A stretch of DNA of 64,000 bases from Betaproteobacteria bacterium (GTDB taxonomy: Bacteria > Pseudomonadota > Gammaproteobacteria > Burkholderiales > Burkholderiaceae_C), in NCBI GenBank assembly GCA_016716535.1, contig JADJWD010000004.1, positions 248,001 through 312,000 on the forward strand, written 5' to 3'. Position 1 is the stretch's first letter. Each line of letters begins with the position of its first letter. The position numbers were made by a program, and so were the translations under genes. The notes beneath the pieces were generated by a model. It was given only the letters and a program-made list of their open reading frames with translations, was not told the DNA's origin and made no database searches. Below are positions 19,800 to 28,876 of the stretch, piece by piece.

Positions 19800-20807
19800 A
19801 TGAACATCATCATCCTCGACGACTACCAGGACGCGGTGCGCAAGCTCAAGTGCGCCGCGCTGCTGGAGCCGTACCAGGCCAAGGTGTTCACCAACACCGT
19901 CAAGGGGATCGGCCAGTTGTCGGTGCGGCTGCGTGACGCCGACGTGCTGGTGACGATCCGCGAGCGCACGCAGTTCCCGCGCGCGCTGCTCGAGAAGCTG
20001 CCACGGCTGAAGCTGATCTCGCAGACGGGCCGCGTCGGCTCGCACATCGACGTCGAGGCATGCACGCGGCTCGGCATCGCGGTGGCCGAAGGGGTGGGCT
20101 CGCCGGTGGCGCCGGCCGAGCTGACCTGGGCGCTGATCATGGCCTCGATGCGCCGGCTGCCGCAGTACATCGGCAACCTCAAGCACGGCGCCTGGCAGCA
20201 GTCGGGGCTGAAGGCCGCCGCGATGCCGCCCAACTTCGCGCTCGGCATGGTGCTGCGCGGCAAGACGCTCGGCATCTGGGGCTACGGCAAGATCGGCCGC
20301 CTGATCGCCGGCTACGGCCGCGCCTTCGGCATGCGCGTGCTGGTGTGGGGCAGCGAGCCGTCGCGGCAGCGCGCCGTCGCCGACGGCCATGAGGCGGCCG
20401 CGTCGAAGGCCGAGTTCTTCTCGACGGTCGACGTGCTGACGCTGCACCTGAAGCTCACCGACGGCACGCGCGGCATCGTCGGCTTCGACGACCTGGCGCT
20501 GATGAAGCCGACCTCGCTGCTCGTCAACACCTCGCGCGCCGAGCTGGTCGCCGAGAACGCGCTCGTCGCGGCGCTGAACCGCGGCCGCCCGGGCATGGCG
20601 GCGATCGACGTCTTCGACAGCGAGCCGATCCTTCAAGGCCACCCGCTGCTCAGGCTCGAGAACGCAATCTGTACGCCGCACATCGGCTACGTCGAGCAAG
20701 ACAGCTACGAGCTGTACTTCGGCGCCGCGTTCGAGAACGTGCTGAACTTCATCCGCAACACGCCGACCAACCTCGTCAACCCGGAAGCGCTGAAGGTGCT
20801 GCGTTGA
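19800..20807 (+). CDS. D-2-hydroxyacid dehydrogenase family protein
   Basis: The 335-residue protein belongs to the D-isomer-specific 2-hydroxyacid dehydrogenases, which interconvert 2-hydroxy and 2-oxo acids with NAD(P). The Rossmann motif is LGIWGYGKIGRLIAGYG. The catalytic arginine is in NTSRAELV, the glutamate in DVFDSEPI and the histidine in CTPHIGY. It resembles phosphoglycerate-dehydrogenase-like proteins but lacks the ACT domain of SerA. The substrate is not evident. Its stop overlaps the TTG start of the following MFS gene (TTGA), so the two are probably translated together and the exporter may move the enzyme's substrate or product. Confidence 0.85.
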   Translation: MNIIILDDYQDAVRKLKCAALLEPYQAKVFTNTVKGIGQLSVRLRDADVLVTIRERTQFPRALLEKLPRLKLISQTGRVGSHIDVEACTRLGIAVAEGVGSPVAPAELTWALIMASMRRLPQYIGNLKHGAWQQSGLKAAAMPPNFALGMVLRGKTLGIWGYGKIGRLIAGYGRAFGMRVLVWGSEPSRQRAVADGHEAAASKAEFFSTVDVLTLHLKLTDGTRGIVGFDDLALMKPTSLLVNTSRAELVAENALVAALNRGRPGMAAIDVFDSEPILQGHPLLRLENAICTPHIGYVEQDSYELYFGAAFENVLNFIRNTPTNLVNPEALKVLR

Positions 20808-22048
20808 GCAGCGCGCCCCGCGGGGCTGGCAGAGCGACCGATGCGGCGGCCAGCGCGACGACCGGGATCCCGCCCGACGCCACGTTCACCCGCGCCACCA
20901 AGTGGTCGCTGCTGCTCGGCAACTTCGCGATCGGCTGCGGCGTGATGCTCGTGCCCGGCGCGCTGAACGACCTGGCACGCGGCCTCGCGGTACCGGTGCC
21001 CGCGGCCGGCTGGCTGATCACCGTGGCGGCGTGGACGATGGCGCTTACGGCGCCGCTCCTGGCCGCGCTGCTGTCGCGCTTCGACCGCCGGCGGCTGCTC
21101 GCCGGCGCACTGGCCTGGTACGCCGTCGGGCACGCGCTGTCGGCGGCGATGCCGCAGTTGGCCGCACTGCTGCCGGTGCGCGCCGCCACGGTGGTCGCGG
21201 CCGCCGTGTTCACGCCTGCCGCCGCGGCGGTGGCCGGCGCGCTGGCGCCGCCCGAACGGCGCGGCGAGGCGATCGCCTTCATCTTTCTCGGCTGGTCGCT
21301 CGCGTCGGTGCTGGGAATGCCGATGGCGAGTTATGTCTCCGGCCACTTCGGCTGGCCGGCCGCCTTTGTCTACGTCGCTGCGTTGTCAGCGGTCGCGGCG
21401 CTCGCGGCCTGGCGGCACACCCCGGCCGGGCTGCGGCTGCCCGTCTCGAGCCTGCGCGCGCTGGTCGGCGTGTTGACGCGCCGCGACCTGATGGCCGTCG
21501 TCGTGGTGACGGCGCTCAGCGCCTGCGGGCAGTTCACGCTCTTCAGCTACATGGCGCCGTACTACGACCACGTGCTCGGCGCCGATGCGGCAGAGACGAG
21601 CGCGCTGTTCCTCTGGTTCGGCGTCTTCGGCGTCGTCGGCAGCGTGTTGATGGCGCGCTGGATCGACCGCCTCGGCGCCGGCGTCGCCGCGACGCTGGGC
21701 CTGGCGGCGATGGCGCTGTCGCTGCTCGCCTGGCCGCTGGCCGGCGGCATCGTCGGCATCGCGCTGGTGCTCGTGCCGTGGGCGCTCGGCTGCTTCTCTT
21801 CGAACTCGGCGCAGCAGGCGCGCCTGGCGCTCGCCGCGCCGGCGCACGCGGCCGTGCTCGTGTCGCTGAACAGTTCGGCGATCTACCTCGGCCAGGGCAT
21901 CGGTGCAGCGACCGGCGGCCTGCTGCTTGCGGGTGCCGGCTACGGCAGCCTTGCGCCGGCGGCCGCGGCGGGTCTGCTGACGGCGACGTTGCTGTCAGCG
22001 TGGCTGGTGCGAGGGAGCCGCGCCCCCGCTGCCGCGCCGAAGCGATGA
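20804..22048 (+). CDS. MFS transporter, DHA1-like efflux family
   Basis: The 414-residue protein has twelve predicted hydrophobic segments and the MFS A-like loop in LLSRFDRRRLLAGAL. Its shape (a short N-terminus, MLVPGALNDLARGL in TM1-2, FIFLGWSLASVLGMP in TM5) is like AraJ/CmlA-type drug or sugar efflux proteins. The start TTG at 20804 overlaps the stop of the upstream dehydrogenase, and the stop overlaps the ATG of the chromate transporter subunit. It sits in the middle of a tightly packed run. The transported compound is unknown. Confidence 0.8.
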   Translation: MSSAPRGAGRATDAAASATTGIPPDATFTRATKWSLLLGNFAIGCGVMLVPGALNDLARGLAVPVPAAGWLITVAAWTMALTAPLLAALLSRFDRRRLLAGALAWYAVGHALSAAMPQLAALLPVRAATVVAAAVFTPAAAAVAGALAPPERRGEAIAFIFLGWSLASVLGMPMASYVSGHFGWPAAFVYVAALSAVAALAAWRHTPAGLRLPVSSLRALVGVLTRRDLMAVVVVTALSACGQFTLFSYMAPYYDHVLGADAAETSALFLWFGVFGVVGSVLMARWIDRLGAGVAATLGLAAMALSLLAWPLAGGIVGIALVLVPWALGCFSSNSAQQARLALAAPAHAAVLVSLNSSAIYLGQGIGAATGGLLLAGAGYGSLAPAAAAGLLTATLLSAWLVRGSRAPAAAPKR

Positions 22049-22689
22049 GCCCCGCCCCAGGCGTCGATGCCGCCGGCGCCACGCTGCGCGCGCCGGCCTC
22101 ATGCCGCGAGCTTTTCACCGTCTTCACGCGGCTGGCGCTGCAGGGCTTCGGCGGCGTGCTGCCGGTGGCGCAGCGCGAGCTGGTCGAGCGCCAGCGCTGG
22201 CTCAGCACCGAGCAGTTCCTCGAAATGCTGGCGCTGGGCCAGGTGCTGCCCGGACCGAACGTCATCAACCTGGCGCTGATGGTCGGGCAGCGCTTCTTCG
22301 GCCTGCGCGGCGCGCTCGCGGCGATGGCCGGCATGATCTGCGTGCCGCTCATCGGCGTGCTCGTGCTCGCCGTCTTCGCGGCGCAGACACAGCGGCACGC
22401 GGCGGTCAACGGCGCGCTGCGCGGTATGGGTGTCGTCGCCGCGGGGCTGGTGCTCGCCACCGCGCTGCGCTTGTCGAAGCCGCTGATGCGCAGCCCGTTG
22501 TCGGCGATCGGCGCCGCGGCAGTGGTCGCGGCCACATTCGTCGCGATCGGCGTGCTGCGCTGGCCGCTCGTCGCGGTCGTGCTCGGCCTCGGCGGCGCGG
22601 CCTTTGCGGCGGCGGCCTGGCGGCTGCGCGCGGCCGGCCGGGCGCAGGCCTTGCCGCCACGGCAGGCCAAGGACGACGCCGATGGATGA
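22045..22689 (+). CDS. chrA: Chromate transporter, N-terminal-type CHR subunit
   Basis: The 214-residue membrane protein is one half of a bipartite chromate transporter (short-chain CHR family). Family motifs are LALQGFGGVLPVAQRELVE, WLSTEQFLEMLALGQVLPGPN and the following VGQRFFGLRGALAAMAG. Such pairs export chromate or act on related oxyanions, though many homologues are untested. The ATG overlaps the stop of the MFS gene by four bases, and the second half starts eight bases before its end. Confidence 0.82.
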   Translation: MSPAPGVDAAGATLRAPASCRELFTVFTRLALQGFGGVLPVAQRELVERQRWLSTEQFLEMLALGQVLPGPNVINLALMVGQRFFGLRGALAAMAGMICVPLIGVLVLAVFAAQTQRHAAVNGALRGMGVVAAGLVLATALRLSKPLMRSPLSAIGAAAVVAATFVAIGVLRWPLVAVVLGLGGAAFAAAAWRLRAAGRAQALPPRQAKDDADG

Positions 22690-23263
22690 CGCCCTCCAGG
22701 CCGTGCGCGTGCTGCTCGTCGGCAGCCACGACCTTCGCCTCGCCGACTGGGCGGCGCTCTTCGGCCACTTCCTGCTGCTGTCGCTGCTGGCCATCGGCGG
22801 CGCGATCACGACGGCGCCGGACATGCAGCGCTTCGTCGTCGGCGAACGCCACTGGCTCACCGAAGCGCAGTTCAACGCCAGCGTCGCGCTGGCGCAGGCG
22901 GCGCCGGGGCCGAACGTGCTCTTCGTCGCCGTCGTCGGCTACAACGTCGGCGGCCTTGCCGGTGCGTTCGCGACGATGGTCGGCACGCTGTTGCCGTCGA
23001 CGCTGCTCACGCTGCGAGCGAGCCACTGGAACGCCGCCAACGCCACGGCGTGGCCGGTGCGCGCGCTGCACGCGGGGCTCGCACCGGTGACGATCGGCCT
23101 GCTGCTCGCCACCGGCTGGATCCTCTTCGAGCCGCAGGCCGGCGACTGGGCGAGCGCGGCTCTCGCACTCGGCACGATCATCTTCATGCTGCGCACACGC
23201 TTGAGCCCAATGTGGCCGATTGCCTGCGGCGCGATCGCCGGCGCGGCCGGCTGGATCGGCTGA
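22682..23263 (+). CDS. chrA: Chromate transporter, second CHR subunit
   Basis: The 193-residue partner of the preceding gene has the matching CHR half: LFGHFLLLSLLAIGGAITTAPDM, WLTEAQFNASVALAQAAPGPN and VGYNVGGLAGAFATMVGTLLPS. Two short CHR proteins with inverted membrane topology together form one transporter. Its start overlaps the previous stop by eight bases, which couples the two halves. The gene is convergent with rlmB, 21 bases away. Confidence 0.82.
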   Translation: MDDALQAVRVLLVGSHDLRLADWAALFGHFLLLSLLAIGGAITTAPDMQRFVVGERHWLTEAQFNASVALAQAAPGPNVLFVAVVGYNVGGLAGAFATMVGTLLPSTLLTLRASHWNAANATAWPVRALHAGLAPVTIGLLLATGWILFEPQAGDWASAALALGTIIFMLRTRLSPMWPIACGAIAGAAGWIG

Positions 23264-23284
23264 AGGACAGGCGGGCGGGACGCT

Positions 23285-24040
23285 TCAGCTTGCCTCGCCC
23301 GCCCCGCCCGCCGTGCGCTGCCGGCTCGCCTCGTACAGGCACACGCCGGCGGCGACCGAGACGTTGAGGCTCTCCACCGCGCCGGCCATCGGGATGCGCA
23401 CCAGCTCGTCGCAGGTCTTGCGCGTCAGCTGGCGCAGCCCACTCCCCTCGGCGCCGAGCACCAGGGCCAGCGGGCCGGTGAGGTCGGCCTGCCACAGCGT
23501 GCGCGGCGCATCGTCGCTAGTGCCGACGACGCGGATGTCGCGCTCCTTCAACTCGCCAAGCGTGCGCGCGAGGTTCGTCACCATCAGGTAGGGCACGGTT
23601 TCCGCCGCGCCGCTCGCCACCTTGGCCACCGTGGCGTTGAGGCCGACCGCGTGGTCGCGCGGCGCGACGACGGCGTGCACGCCGGCGCCATCGGCTACGC
23701 GCAGGCACGCGCCCAGGTTGTGCGGGTCGGTGATGCCGTCCAGCACCAGCACGAGCGGCGCGCCGGTCACGCCGTCGAGCACATCGTCGAGCGAATGCCG
23801 CGGCGCCAGCGGCGTGACGCGCGCAACGACGCCCTGGTGGCGCGCCGTGCCGGCCAGGCGCGCCAGGCGCGCATCGTCGCTGTCGACGACGCGCGCGCCG
23901 GCCGCGACGGCGCGTTCGACGAACTGGCGCATGCGTGCATCGCGCCGCGTCGCATCGACGTGGATCTCGACGACCGACTCGGGCGCGGTCTTCAGCCGCA
24001 CCGTCACGGCGTGGAAGCCGAAGAGGACTTTGTTGCTCAC
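23285..24040 (-). CDS. rlmB: 23S rRNA (guanosine(2251)-2'-O)-methyltransferase RlmB
   Basis: This SPOUT-family enzyme of 251 residues methylates the 2'-hydroxyl of G2251 in 23S rRNA. An N-terminal RNA-binding SpoU_sub_bind domain opens with [15 protein letters not shown]. The knotted catalytic domain has motif 1 in [16 protein letters not shown], motif 2 in [15 protein letters not shown] and motif 3 in [19 protein letters not shown]. The start is GTG at 24040. The gene stands alone between the convergent chromate transporter and a repeat-containing spacer. Confidence 0.92.
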   Translation of the reverse strand: MSNKVLFGFHAVTVRLKTAPESVVEIHVDATRRDARMRQFVERAVAAGARVVDSDDARLARLAGTARHQGVVARVTPLAPRHSLDDVLDGVTGAPLVLVLDGITDPHNLGACLRVADGAGVHAVVAPRDHAVGLNATVAKVASGAAETVPYLMVTNLARTLGELKERDIRVVGTSDDAPRTLWQADLTGPLALVLGAEGSGLRQLTRKTCDELVRIPMAGAVESLNVSVAAGVCLYEASRQRTAGGAGEAS

Positions 24041-24064
24041 GATCTTGCCGGCGATGGCGCCGGG

Positions 24065-24112
24065 CCCTTCGACAGGCTCAGGGCGGGCTTCGACAAGCTC
24101 AGCCCGAACGGG
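24065..24112. repeat. Two copies of a CTTCGACA(A/G)GCTCAG-type intergenic repeat
   Basis: The spacer between rlmB and the nitrile hydratase genes contains two adjacent related units, CCTTCGACAGGCTCAGGGC (24066-24084) and GCTTCGACAAGCTCAGCCC (24087-24105), the second followed by GAACGG. Short elements of this type occur scattered through intergenic regions of many Burkholderiales genomes. Function is unknown. Confidence 0.6.
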
Positions 24113-24141
24113 TTTCTCATGCGCCCACTCGCGACCTCGAC

Positions 24142-24513
24142 CTACCGGTCCTCATCCGCCAGCTCGATCGGCCGGCCGTGCGGCGTACGCGCCGCGGCGC
24201 GTTCCCACGCCTGGCGGCAGTGTTCGAGTTCGACGGCGTCGCTCGCGCCTTTGTCGGCCACCAGGCGCTCGAGCGCGGCGAGCCAGTGGCGGTAGTAGGT
24301 GTCGCCGAGGTCGGGGTCGCCGCCGGCCTGCGCGCGGCGGATCTCGTCGGCGAGCGCTGCCGTCCACTCGGCCCAGGTGAAGAGGCCGCGTTCGTGCAGC
24401 GTCAGCACGAGCGCGAAGGCATGCGCTTGCCAAGGTTCGCTGAAGGTGGGGTTCGGATCGGGGCCCGGGCTGGTCGTGATCGTCGCCATCGTTGCGTTCG
24501 TCGCCATCGTCAT
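24142..24513 (-). CDS. Nitrile hydratase accessory (activator) protein
   Basis: The 123-residue protein matches the small activator encoded after nitrile hydratase genes, which delivers the metal to the alpha subunit. The core is [34 protein letters not shown] and [13 protein letters not shown]. The ATG at 24513 overlaps the beta-subunit stop by four bases; further in-frame ATGs at 24507 and 24489 make the start uncertain. The first 16 residues are a Met/Thr/Ala repeat not seen in the family core. As last gene of nthA-nthB-activator it completes the usual cobalt nitrile hydratase set. Confidence 0.85.
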   Translation of the reverse strand: MTMATNATMATITTSPGPDPNPTFSEPWQAHAFALVLTLHERGLFTWAEWTAALADEIRRAQAGGDPDLGDTYYRHWLAALERLVADKGASDAVELEHCRQAWERAAARTPHGRPIELADEDR

Positions 24514-25265
24514 CGCGCCGGCTTCAGGTACGGGTCCACGTACGGCTCCAGGTAAGGCTCCCACGCGTCGATGCTGACGCTCGATCGCGCGGCTTCGTCG
24601 GCATCGGCCACGTCGGGCCACAACTCGCGGCCTTCGAAGCACACGGTGTACAGGTGGCATGGCATCTCGCCGCGGCCGCTGGCGTGTGCATCGGCGAAGA
24701 CGTGCGCGCCGCGGTGCGCGACGACGGTGCCGCGGCGGCCGCGCGCGTAGCGCGGCAGCCGCGTGTGGTGCGGCACCTCGCCGGCATACGTGCGCACCAC
24801 GTCGCCGACGGCGAACCGCGGCGCCGCCTCGGCCGGCCGCTCGGTCGGCGCGCCGCGCGCCAGCGCCGGGGACACGTCGCCTGCGTGCAGCACACGCGCC
24901 AGCGGCTGCGGGGCATCGAGCACACGGCCTTCGCGCAGCTCGCGCGCGCTGACGAGGTTGCGTTCACGCAGCAGCTTTTCGAGCGCCTGCACCCAGATCT
25001 CGTAGTAGGTCAGCCGCGCGTAGGCCGGCAGCGTCTCCCGCGCGGCGCGGCTCGTGTCGAGGTTCCACTGCCCGGTGGCGCCCATCGCCAGCGTCAGCGC
25101 CAGCGCCTTCGGCTCCCAGGAGGCGTGCCAGAGGTCGCCTTCGCGCTCGAGCCCTTCGGGGCCGACGACGCGGCCGTGGCCGCGCTGTCCGCCGAGGTCG
25201 GCGCGGCTCGTGTAATGCGCCGTGCGCATGCCACTCATGCCGCTCGCTCCACGCATGCCGCTCAT
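24510..25265 (-). CDS. nthB: Nitrile hydratase, beta subunit
   Basis: The 251-residue beta subunit partners NthA to hydrate nitriles to amides. Family pieces are [16 protein letters not shown] near the start, [16 protein letters not shown], and the C-terminal SH3-like barrel with [19 protein letters not shown] and [12 protein letters not shown]. The start ATG at 25265 overlaps the alpha-subunit stop. The first dozen residues ([14 protein letters not shown]) are a repeat with several alternative ATGs; the family start is usually closer to the MRTAHYTS segment. Order alpha-beta-activator is typical of the cobalt type. Confidence 0.9.
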   Translation of the reverse strand: MSGMRGASGMSGMRTAHYTSRADLGGQRGHGRVVGPEGLEREGDLWHASWEPKALALTLAMGATGQWNLDTSRAARETLPAYARLTYYEIWVQALEKLLRERNLVSARELREGRVLDAPQPLARVLHAGDVSPALARGAPTERPAEAAPRFAVGDVVRTYAGEVPHHTRLPRYARGRRGTVVAHRGAHVFADAHASGRGEMPCHLYTVCFEGRELWPDVADADEAARSSVSIDAWEPYLEPYVDPYLKPAR

Positions 25266-25975
25266 TGCGATGACGCCGCCGCCGGCGGCACCGGCAGCGC
25301 CTCACCCACACCGACCATCGAGTCGCGCGTCACCAGCTCCGCCAGAGCTTCTTCGCTCAACCCCTCGCTGCCGGCCGGCCGGCGCGGCAGCACGAGGTAG
25401 CGGATCTCGGCCGTGCTGTCCCAGACGCGCACCTGCGTGGCCTCGGGCAGCCGCACGCCGAACTCGGCGAGCACCGCGCGCGGCTCGCGCACCGCACGCG
25501 AACGGTACGGCGCGCTCTTGTACCAGGTGGGCGGCAGGCCGAGCACCGGCCACGGGTAGCAGCTGCACAGCGTGCAGACGACCATGTGGTGCACGGCTTC
25601 GGTGTTCTCGACGACGACCATGTGCTCGCCTTGGCGGCCCTGGTAGCCGAGCGAGGCGATCGCCGCCGTGCCGTCGCGCAGCAGCCACTCGCGGTAGGCG
25701 GGGTCGGCCCACGCCTTGGCGACGACGCGCGCGCCGTTGCGCGGGCCGATGCGCGTCTGGTAGGTGTCGATCAGCACGTCGAGCGCCGCCGGGTCGACGT
25801 AGCCCTTGCGCGCCAGCACCGTCTCGAGCGCGCGCACGCGCAGGTCCATCGGGCCGAGCGTGCTGGCGTCGTGGTCGTGATCATGGTCGTGGCCGTGGTC
25901 ATGATCGTGATGACCACCATGGCCGTGCCCGCCATCGTGGCCCGGAGGATGCTCGTGCGAGTGCGCGCTGCTCAT
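25262..25975 (-). CDS. nthA: Nitrile hydratase, alpha subunit (cobalt type) with His-rich N-terminus
   Basis: The 237-residue alpha subunit holds the metal centre. VCTLCSC (Cys134, Cys137, Ser138, Cys139) is the claw motif, and threonine between the first two cysteines is the mark of the cobalt form. [17 protein letters not shown] follows as in all family members. The first 36 residues are unusual: 14 histidines, largely as His-Asp repeats, ahead of the normal start near [12 protein letters not shown]. Such a stretch probably binds cobalt, nickel or zinc and may store or hand over metal. It is the first gene of the nth operon, 49 bases after the upstream membrane-protein gene. Confidence 0.92.
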   Translation of the reverse strand: MSSAHSHEHPPGHDGGHGHGGHHDHDHGHDHDHDHDASTLGPMDLRVRALETVLARKGYVDPAALDVLIDTYQTRIGPRNGARVVAKAWADPAYREWLLRDGTAAIASLGYQGRQGEHMVVVENTEAVHHMVVCTLCSCYPWPVLGLPPTWYKSAPYRSRAVREPRAVLAEFGVRLPEATQVRVWDSTAEIRYLVLPRRPAGSEGLSEEALAELVTRDSMVGVGEALPVPPAAASSQ

Positions 25976-26024
25976 TGCGTCGATGCTACGCCGCCAGGCG
26001 CCGCTGCCGCAGCCGCGGGCCGCC

Positions 26025-26789
26025 TCACCACCACCCGAGTTGCCGCCCGCCGACGATGACGCCGAGAAAAACGAGCTGGTGCGTCATGTAGAAGGTCAGC
26101 GACCAGCGCCCGAGCACCGCCAGCGGCGCCAGCGCGCTCGGCACGCTACCGGCCAGCACCTCGCGGCGATGCGCAAGCAGCCAGCGGCCGGCCGCGAGCC
26201 CGAGCAACACGACGCCCAGCCACGGCAGCACCGGCACCCAGTCCTCGGTGATCGGCTTCTTCGTCACGAGCCCGGTCCAGTGCGCGAACGGCTGGTTGAA
26301 CCACGGATGGCGGAAGACCTGCGGCACCGCCAGCGCCAGCGCGCCGATCGCCCACACCCAGCGCCCGGCCGGCGCGACGAGCCGCGCCAGGATCAGCATC
26401 ACCGCGATGCCGTGCAGCACGCCGAAGCTGATCCAGCTCTTCGGGAACATCACCGCCGAGCCCAGGCTGACCAGCACTGCGCAGCCGGCCACCTGCGCCC
26501 AGCGGCGCCAGAAGCGCGGGCTGAAACGCGCCGCGAGACCCTCGCCTCGACCGGCTTCACCCTGCAATGCCACCGCCTGCGCGAGCCCGGCGCAGAAGAG
26601 GAACATCGTGACGATGCCGGTGCGCTGGTTCAGCCAGAACGGGTCGCGGTAGAAGTTCTGCGCCGGCATCAGGCCGTACAGGTTCAGGTCGAAGCACAGG
26701 TGGAACGCGGCCATCCAGAAGATCGCCGCGCCGCGCAGCGCGTCCAGGCGGTCGAAGCGCTCGCGCGCCGTCGGATCGATCGGGTTCAA
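26025..26789 (-). CDS. DUF1624 / heparan-alpha-glucosaminide N-acetyltransferase-like membrane protein
   Basis: The 254-residue multi-spanning membrane protein starts with [20 protein letters not shown], the signature of the DUF1624/acyltransferase-3-like family, and continues with seven or so hydrophobic segments including [15 protein letters not shown] and [12 protein letters not shown]. Members may transfer acyl groups to sugars, but few have been tested. The start is a TTG at 26789 preceded by GGGAGG. It lies between the RES toxin gene (25 bases upstream) and nthA (49 bases downstream), so it may share a transcript with either. Confidence 0.75.
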   Translation of the reverse strand: MNPIDPTARERFDRLDALRGAAIFWMAAFHLCFDLNLYGLMPAQNFYRDPFWLNQRTGIVTMFLFCAGLAQAVALQGEAGRGEGLAARFSPRFWRRWAQVAGCAVLVSLGSAVMFPKSWISFGVLHGIAVMLILARLVAPAGRWVWAIGALALAVPQVFRHPWFNQPFAHWTGLVTKKPITEDWVPVLPWLGVVLLGLAAGRWLLAHRREVLAGSVPSALAPLAVLGRWSLTFYMTHQLVFLGVIVGGRQLGWW

Positions 26790-26814
26790 GCCGGCCTCCC
26801 TGCTGTCACTGCGT

Positions 26815-27555
26815 TCACGCCGTCTTCTCGTAGACGTCAGTGAAGCGCTCGCCGTCCCAGGCATAGAGCAGGATCGCCGCGTGCAGGCAGCGGCTCGCCG
26901 GTCCGGGGCGAAAGAGGCCCACGCACTGGCCGCGCTCGTGCCGCACGCTGCGATAGGCCACGCCGTGCGAACCGCGTGCGCGCAGCGCGGCACCGAGCCG
27001 GCGCGACAGCGTGTAGTCGTCCGGGTCGTACACCGCTTCGGCCACCGCGCCCGGCGTGCGCAGGTCGTGCAGCCGGCCATCGATGGCGACGTGATAGAGG
27101 CGCATCGGCAGGTGCATCGCCGGCTGCCGCGTCGCGGCGAGAAAGCGGCCATGGTGGTGCCGAGTCTCGGCCAGCGCCGTGGCGCGGTCGCGCGCAGCGT
27201 AGAACATGCCGTAGCCGCCGTCGGAGAAGCGGCTGCCGAGCGTGTTGACGTGCGTGAAGGCGGCCATGATCGGCCCGCTGCCGGGGCCATATTGCCGCTC
27301 GGCGCGCGGCACGCGCTCGATCTCGCCGAGTTCGTCGCGTACGCGCTCGTTGGTCATCGCCTCGAGCGCGTACAGCGCCTCGAAGTCGGCGGCGTCGGCG
27401 ACGCGGTCGAACAGGTTCACCGGTGGGTGCCGCGTCGGCACGATGCGGCAGGCGGCGCTCCAGCGCAAGCGACGCGCTTCGAGGTCCGGGCCGGCGACGC
27501 CGGGAAGCGCGGGCAGCGCCGGCAGCGCAGCCGATGCAGCGTCGCCGGCGCTCAA
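26815..27555 (-). CDS. RES domain toxin (NAD+ phosphorylase family)
   Basis: RES toxins of Res-Xre systems degrade NAD+ in the cytoplasm. Visible family marks are CRIVPTRHPPVNLFDRVAD, the arginine-containing SRFSDGGYGMFYAARDRATALAE around the active site, and HLPMRLYHVAIDG. The most likely start is the TTG at 27555, overlapping the antitoxin stop by four bases (246 residues). The reading frame is open further upstream inside the antitoxin gene. With the upstream Xre protein it forms a complete toxin-antitoxin pair. Confidence 0.82.
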   Translation of the reverse strand: MSAGDAASAALPALPALPGVAGPDLEARRLRWSAACRIVPTRHPPVNLFDRVADAADFEALYALEAMTNERVRDELGEIERVPRAERQYGPGSGPIMAAFTHVNTLGSRFSDGGYGMFYAARDRATALAETRHHHGRFLAATRQPAMHLPMRLYHVAIDGRLHDLRTPGAVAEAVYDPDDYTLSRRLGAALRARGSHGVAYRSVRHERGQCVGLFRPGPASRCLHAAILLYAWDGERFTDVYEKTA

Positions 27556-27971
27556 GACCACCCGCCGCCGCGCACGCCGTCGAGATAACTGCGCACCGCG
27601 TGCAGGTCGCTGACGTTGCCGGCCAGCATGCGCGCCAGCGCGCTGCGGCCGCCGAAGGCCGGCGTCGCGTTCGGCTGCCGCACCCAGGCGTCGGCCGCGG
27701 CCGCGTCGGGCAGCAGGATCGACAGGCTCTTCCAGATGCCCAGCAGGTACGACAGCCGCTCGAGCGTGTCGCGCGGCAGGCTGGCGCGCTCGGGGTGCTT
27801 GCGCCAGGCGAAGAACGTGCTGCGCGGCGGCTGGCCGAGCAGGCACAACTGCTCGTCGACGCTCAGCTGCCACGCCTGCGCGATGCGCTCGAAGGCGCGC
27901 AGGCCGGGCGCCGCCAACTGCTGCGGAGTGAACGACCGCGCGGCGGTTTCGGGGGCCAGGACGGCGCTCAT
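27552..27971 (-). CDS. Xre/MbcA/ParS-type antitoxin of the RES toxin
   Basis: The 139-residue protein has an N-terminal Xre-like DNA-binding part (IAQAWQLSVDEQLCLLGQP, with FFAWRKHPERASLPRDTLERL) and a C-terminal toxin-binding DUF2384 domain (WVRQPNATPAFGGRSALARMLAG). It neutralises the RES toxin by covering its active site and probably represses the operon. The upstream 60 bases to the sirtuin gene hold the promoter. A four-base overlap with the toxin start ties their translation. Confidence 0.85.
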   Translation of the reverse strand: MSAVLAPETAARSFTPQQLAAPGLRAFERIAQAWQLSVDEQLCLLGQPPRSTFFAWRKHPERASLPRDTLERLSYLLGIWKSLSILLPDAAAADAWVRQPNATPAFGGRSALARMLAGNVSDLHAVRSYLDGVRGGGWS

Positions 27972-28031
27972 CGACGGCTCCTCGGATGACTCCGGTTCTG
28001 TACTACCCGTGTATCTTAATCCATTCCCGGA

Positions 28032-28826
28032 CTACACGCCAACCGCCGCGCCCAGCAATCGCGGCAGCACACGTGCCGCCGTGCCGCGCAGCACGAGGTG
28101 CGCCTGGCCGTCGATCTCGCTCTCGTCCGGGTTGACGATCACCACCCGCGCGCCGCCACGGCGGGCGCGGCCAGCGAGCCCCGCCGCCGGCCACACCGCG
28201 CCCGAGGTGCCGACCACGAGCATCACCTCGCACTCGTCGGCCAGGCGCTGCGCGCGATCGAGTGCGTCGGTGGGCAGCGCCTCGCCGAACCAGACGACGC
28301 CCGGCCGCGCCAGGTTGCCGCAGTGTGCGCAACGCGGCGGGCGCCCGGGTGACGCCTCGGCCGCCTGGGCCGGGTCGCAGCGCGGCCGCTTGCGGCAGGC
28401 GCTCTCGTCGAGCCACTGCACGGCGAGGATGTCGCCATGCAGCCGCACAACATCGGGCTGGCCGGCGCGCTGATGCAGGTCGTCGACGTTCTGCGTCACG
28501 ACGCACATGCACCCCGGGTGCGCGCGCGCCCAGGCGGCGAGCGCCTCGTGCCCGGCGTTCGGCTGCGCGCGGCGCACGCCTTCTCGCCGTTCGGCGTACC
28601 AGTCCCAGACACGCTCGGGCGCGGCGCAGAAGCCCTCGACGCTGGCCAGCTCCTCGGGGTTGAAGCGCGACCACAAGCCCGTCAGCGCGTCGCGGAAGGT
28701 CGCGATGCCGCTCTCGGCGCTCATCCCTGCGCCGGTGAGCACGACGACCCGCCGCGCCGCGGCAATGGCCTCGCGCGCCTCCGCCAGGCGAGCGGGATCC
28801 GGGGCCGGAAGATCGAGCGTGGGCAT
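28032..28826 (-). CDS. NAD-dependent protein deacylase, Sir2 family
   Basis: This sirtuin of 264 residues removes acyl groups from protein lysines using NAD+. The NAD-binding motifs are VVLTGAGMSAESGIATFRD and TQNVDDLHQRAG; the catalytic histidine is in VRLHGD. Four cysteines (CRKRPRC and CAHC) form the zinc site. VVWFGEALP and VVGTSGAVWPAAGL complete the core. ATG at 28826 is chosen; an in-frame start at 28853 is possible. It lies directly upstream of the NAD+-consuming RES toxin system, in the same orientation. Confidence 0.88.
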   Translation of the reverse strand: MPTLDLPAPDPARLAEAREAIAAARRVVVLTGAGMSAESGIATFRDALTGLWSRFNPEELASVEGFCAAPERVWDWYAERREGVRRAQPNAGHEALAAWARAHPGCMCVVTQNVDDLHQRAGQPDVVRLHGDILAVQWLDESACRKRPRCDPAQAAEASPGRPPRCAHCGNLARPGVVWFGEALPTDALDRAQRLADECEVMLVVGTSGAVWPAAGLAGRARRGGARVVIVNPDESEIDGQAHLVLRGTAARVLPRLLGAAVGV

Positions 28827-28876
28827 CGGCGCAGCATAGCGCCGACGACGCACCGGGGATGCGCCGCCCCGCGCGC

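Noticed and set aside
25862..25975. Tandem GTGGTC/GTGATC repeats resembling a repeat array
   Set aside because: They are the His-Asp codons of the nthA N-terminus; no spacers or longer direct repeats exist, so this is not CRISPR.
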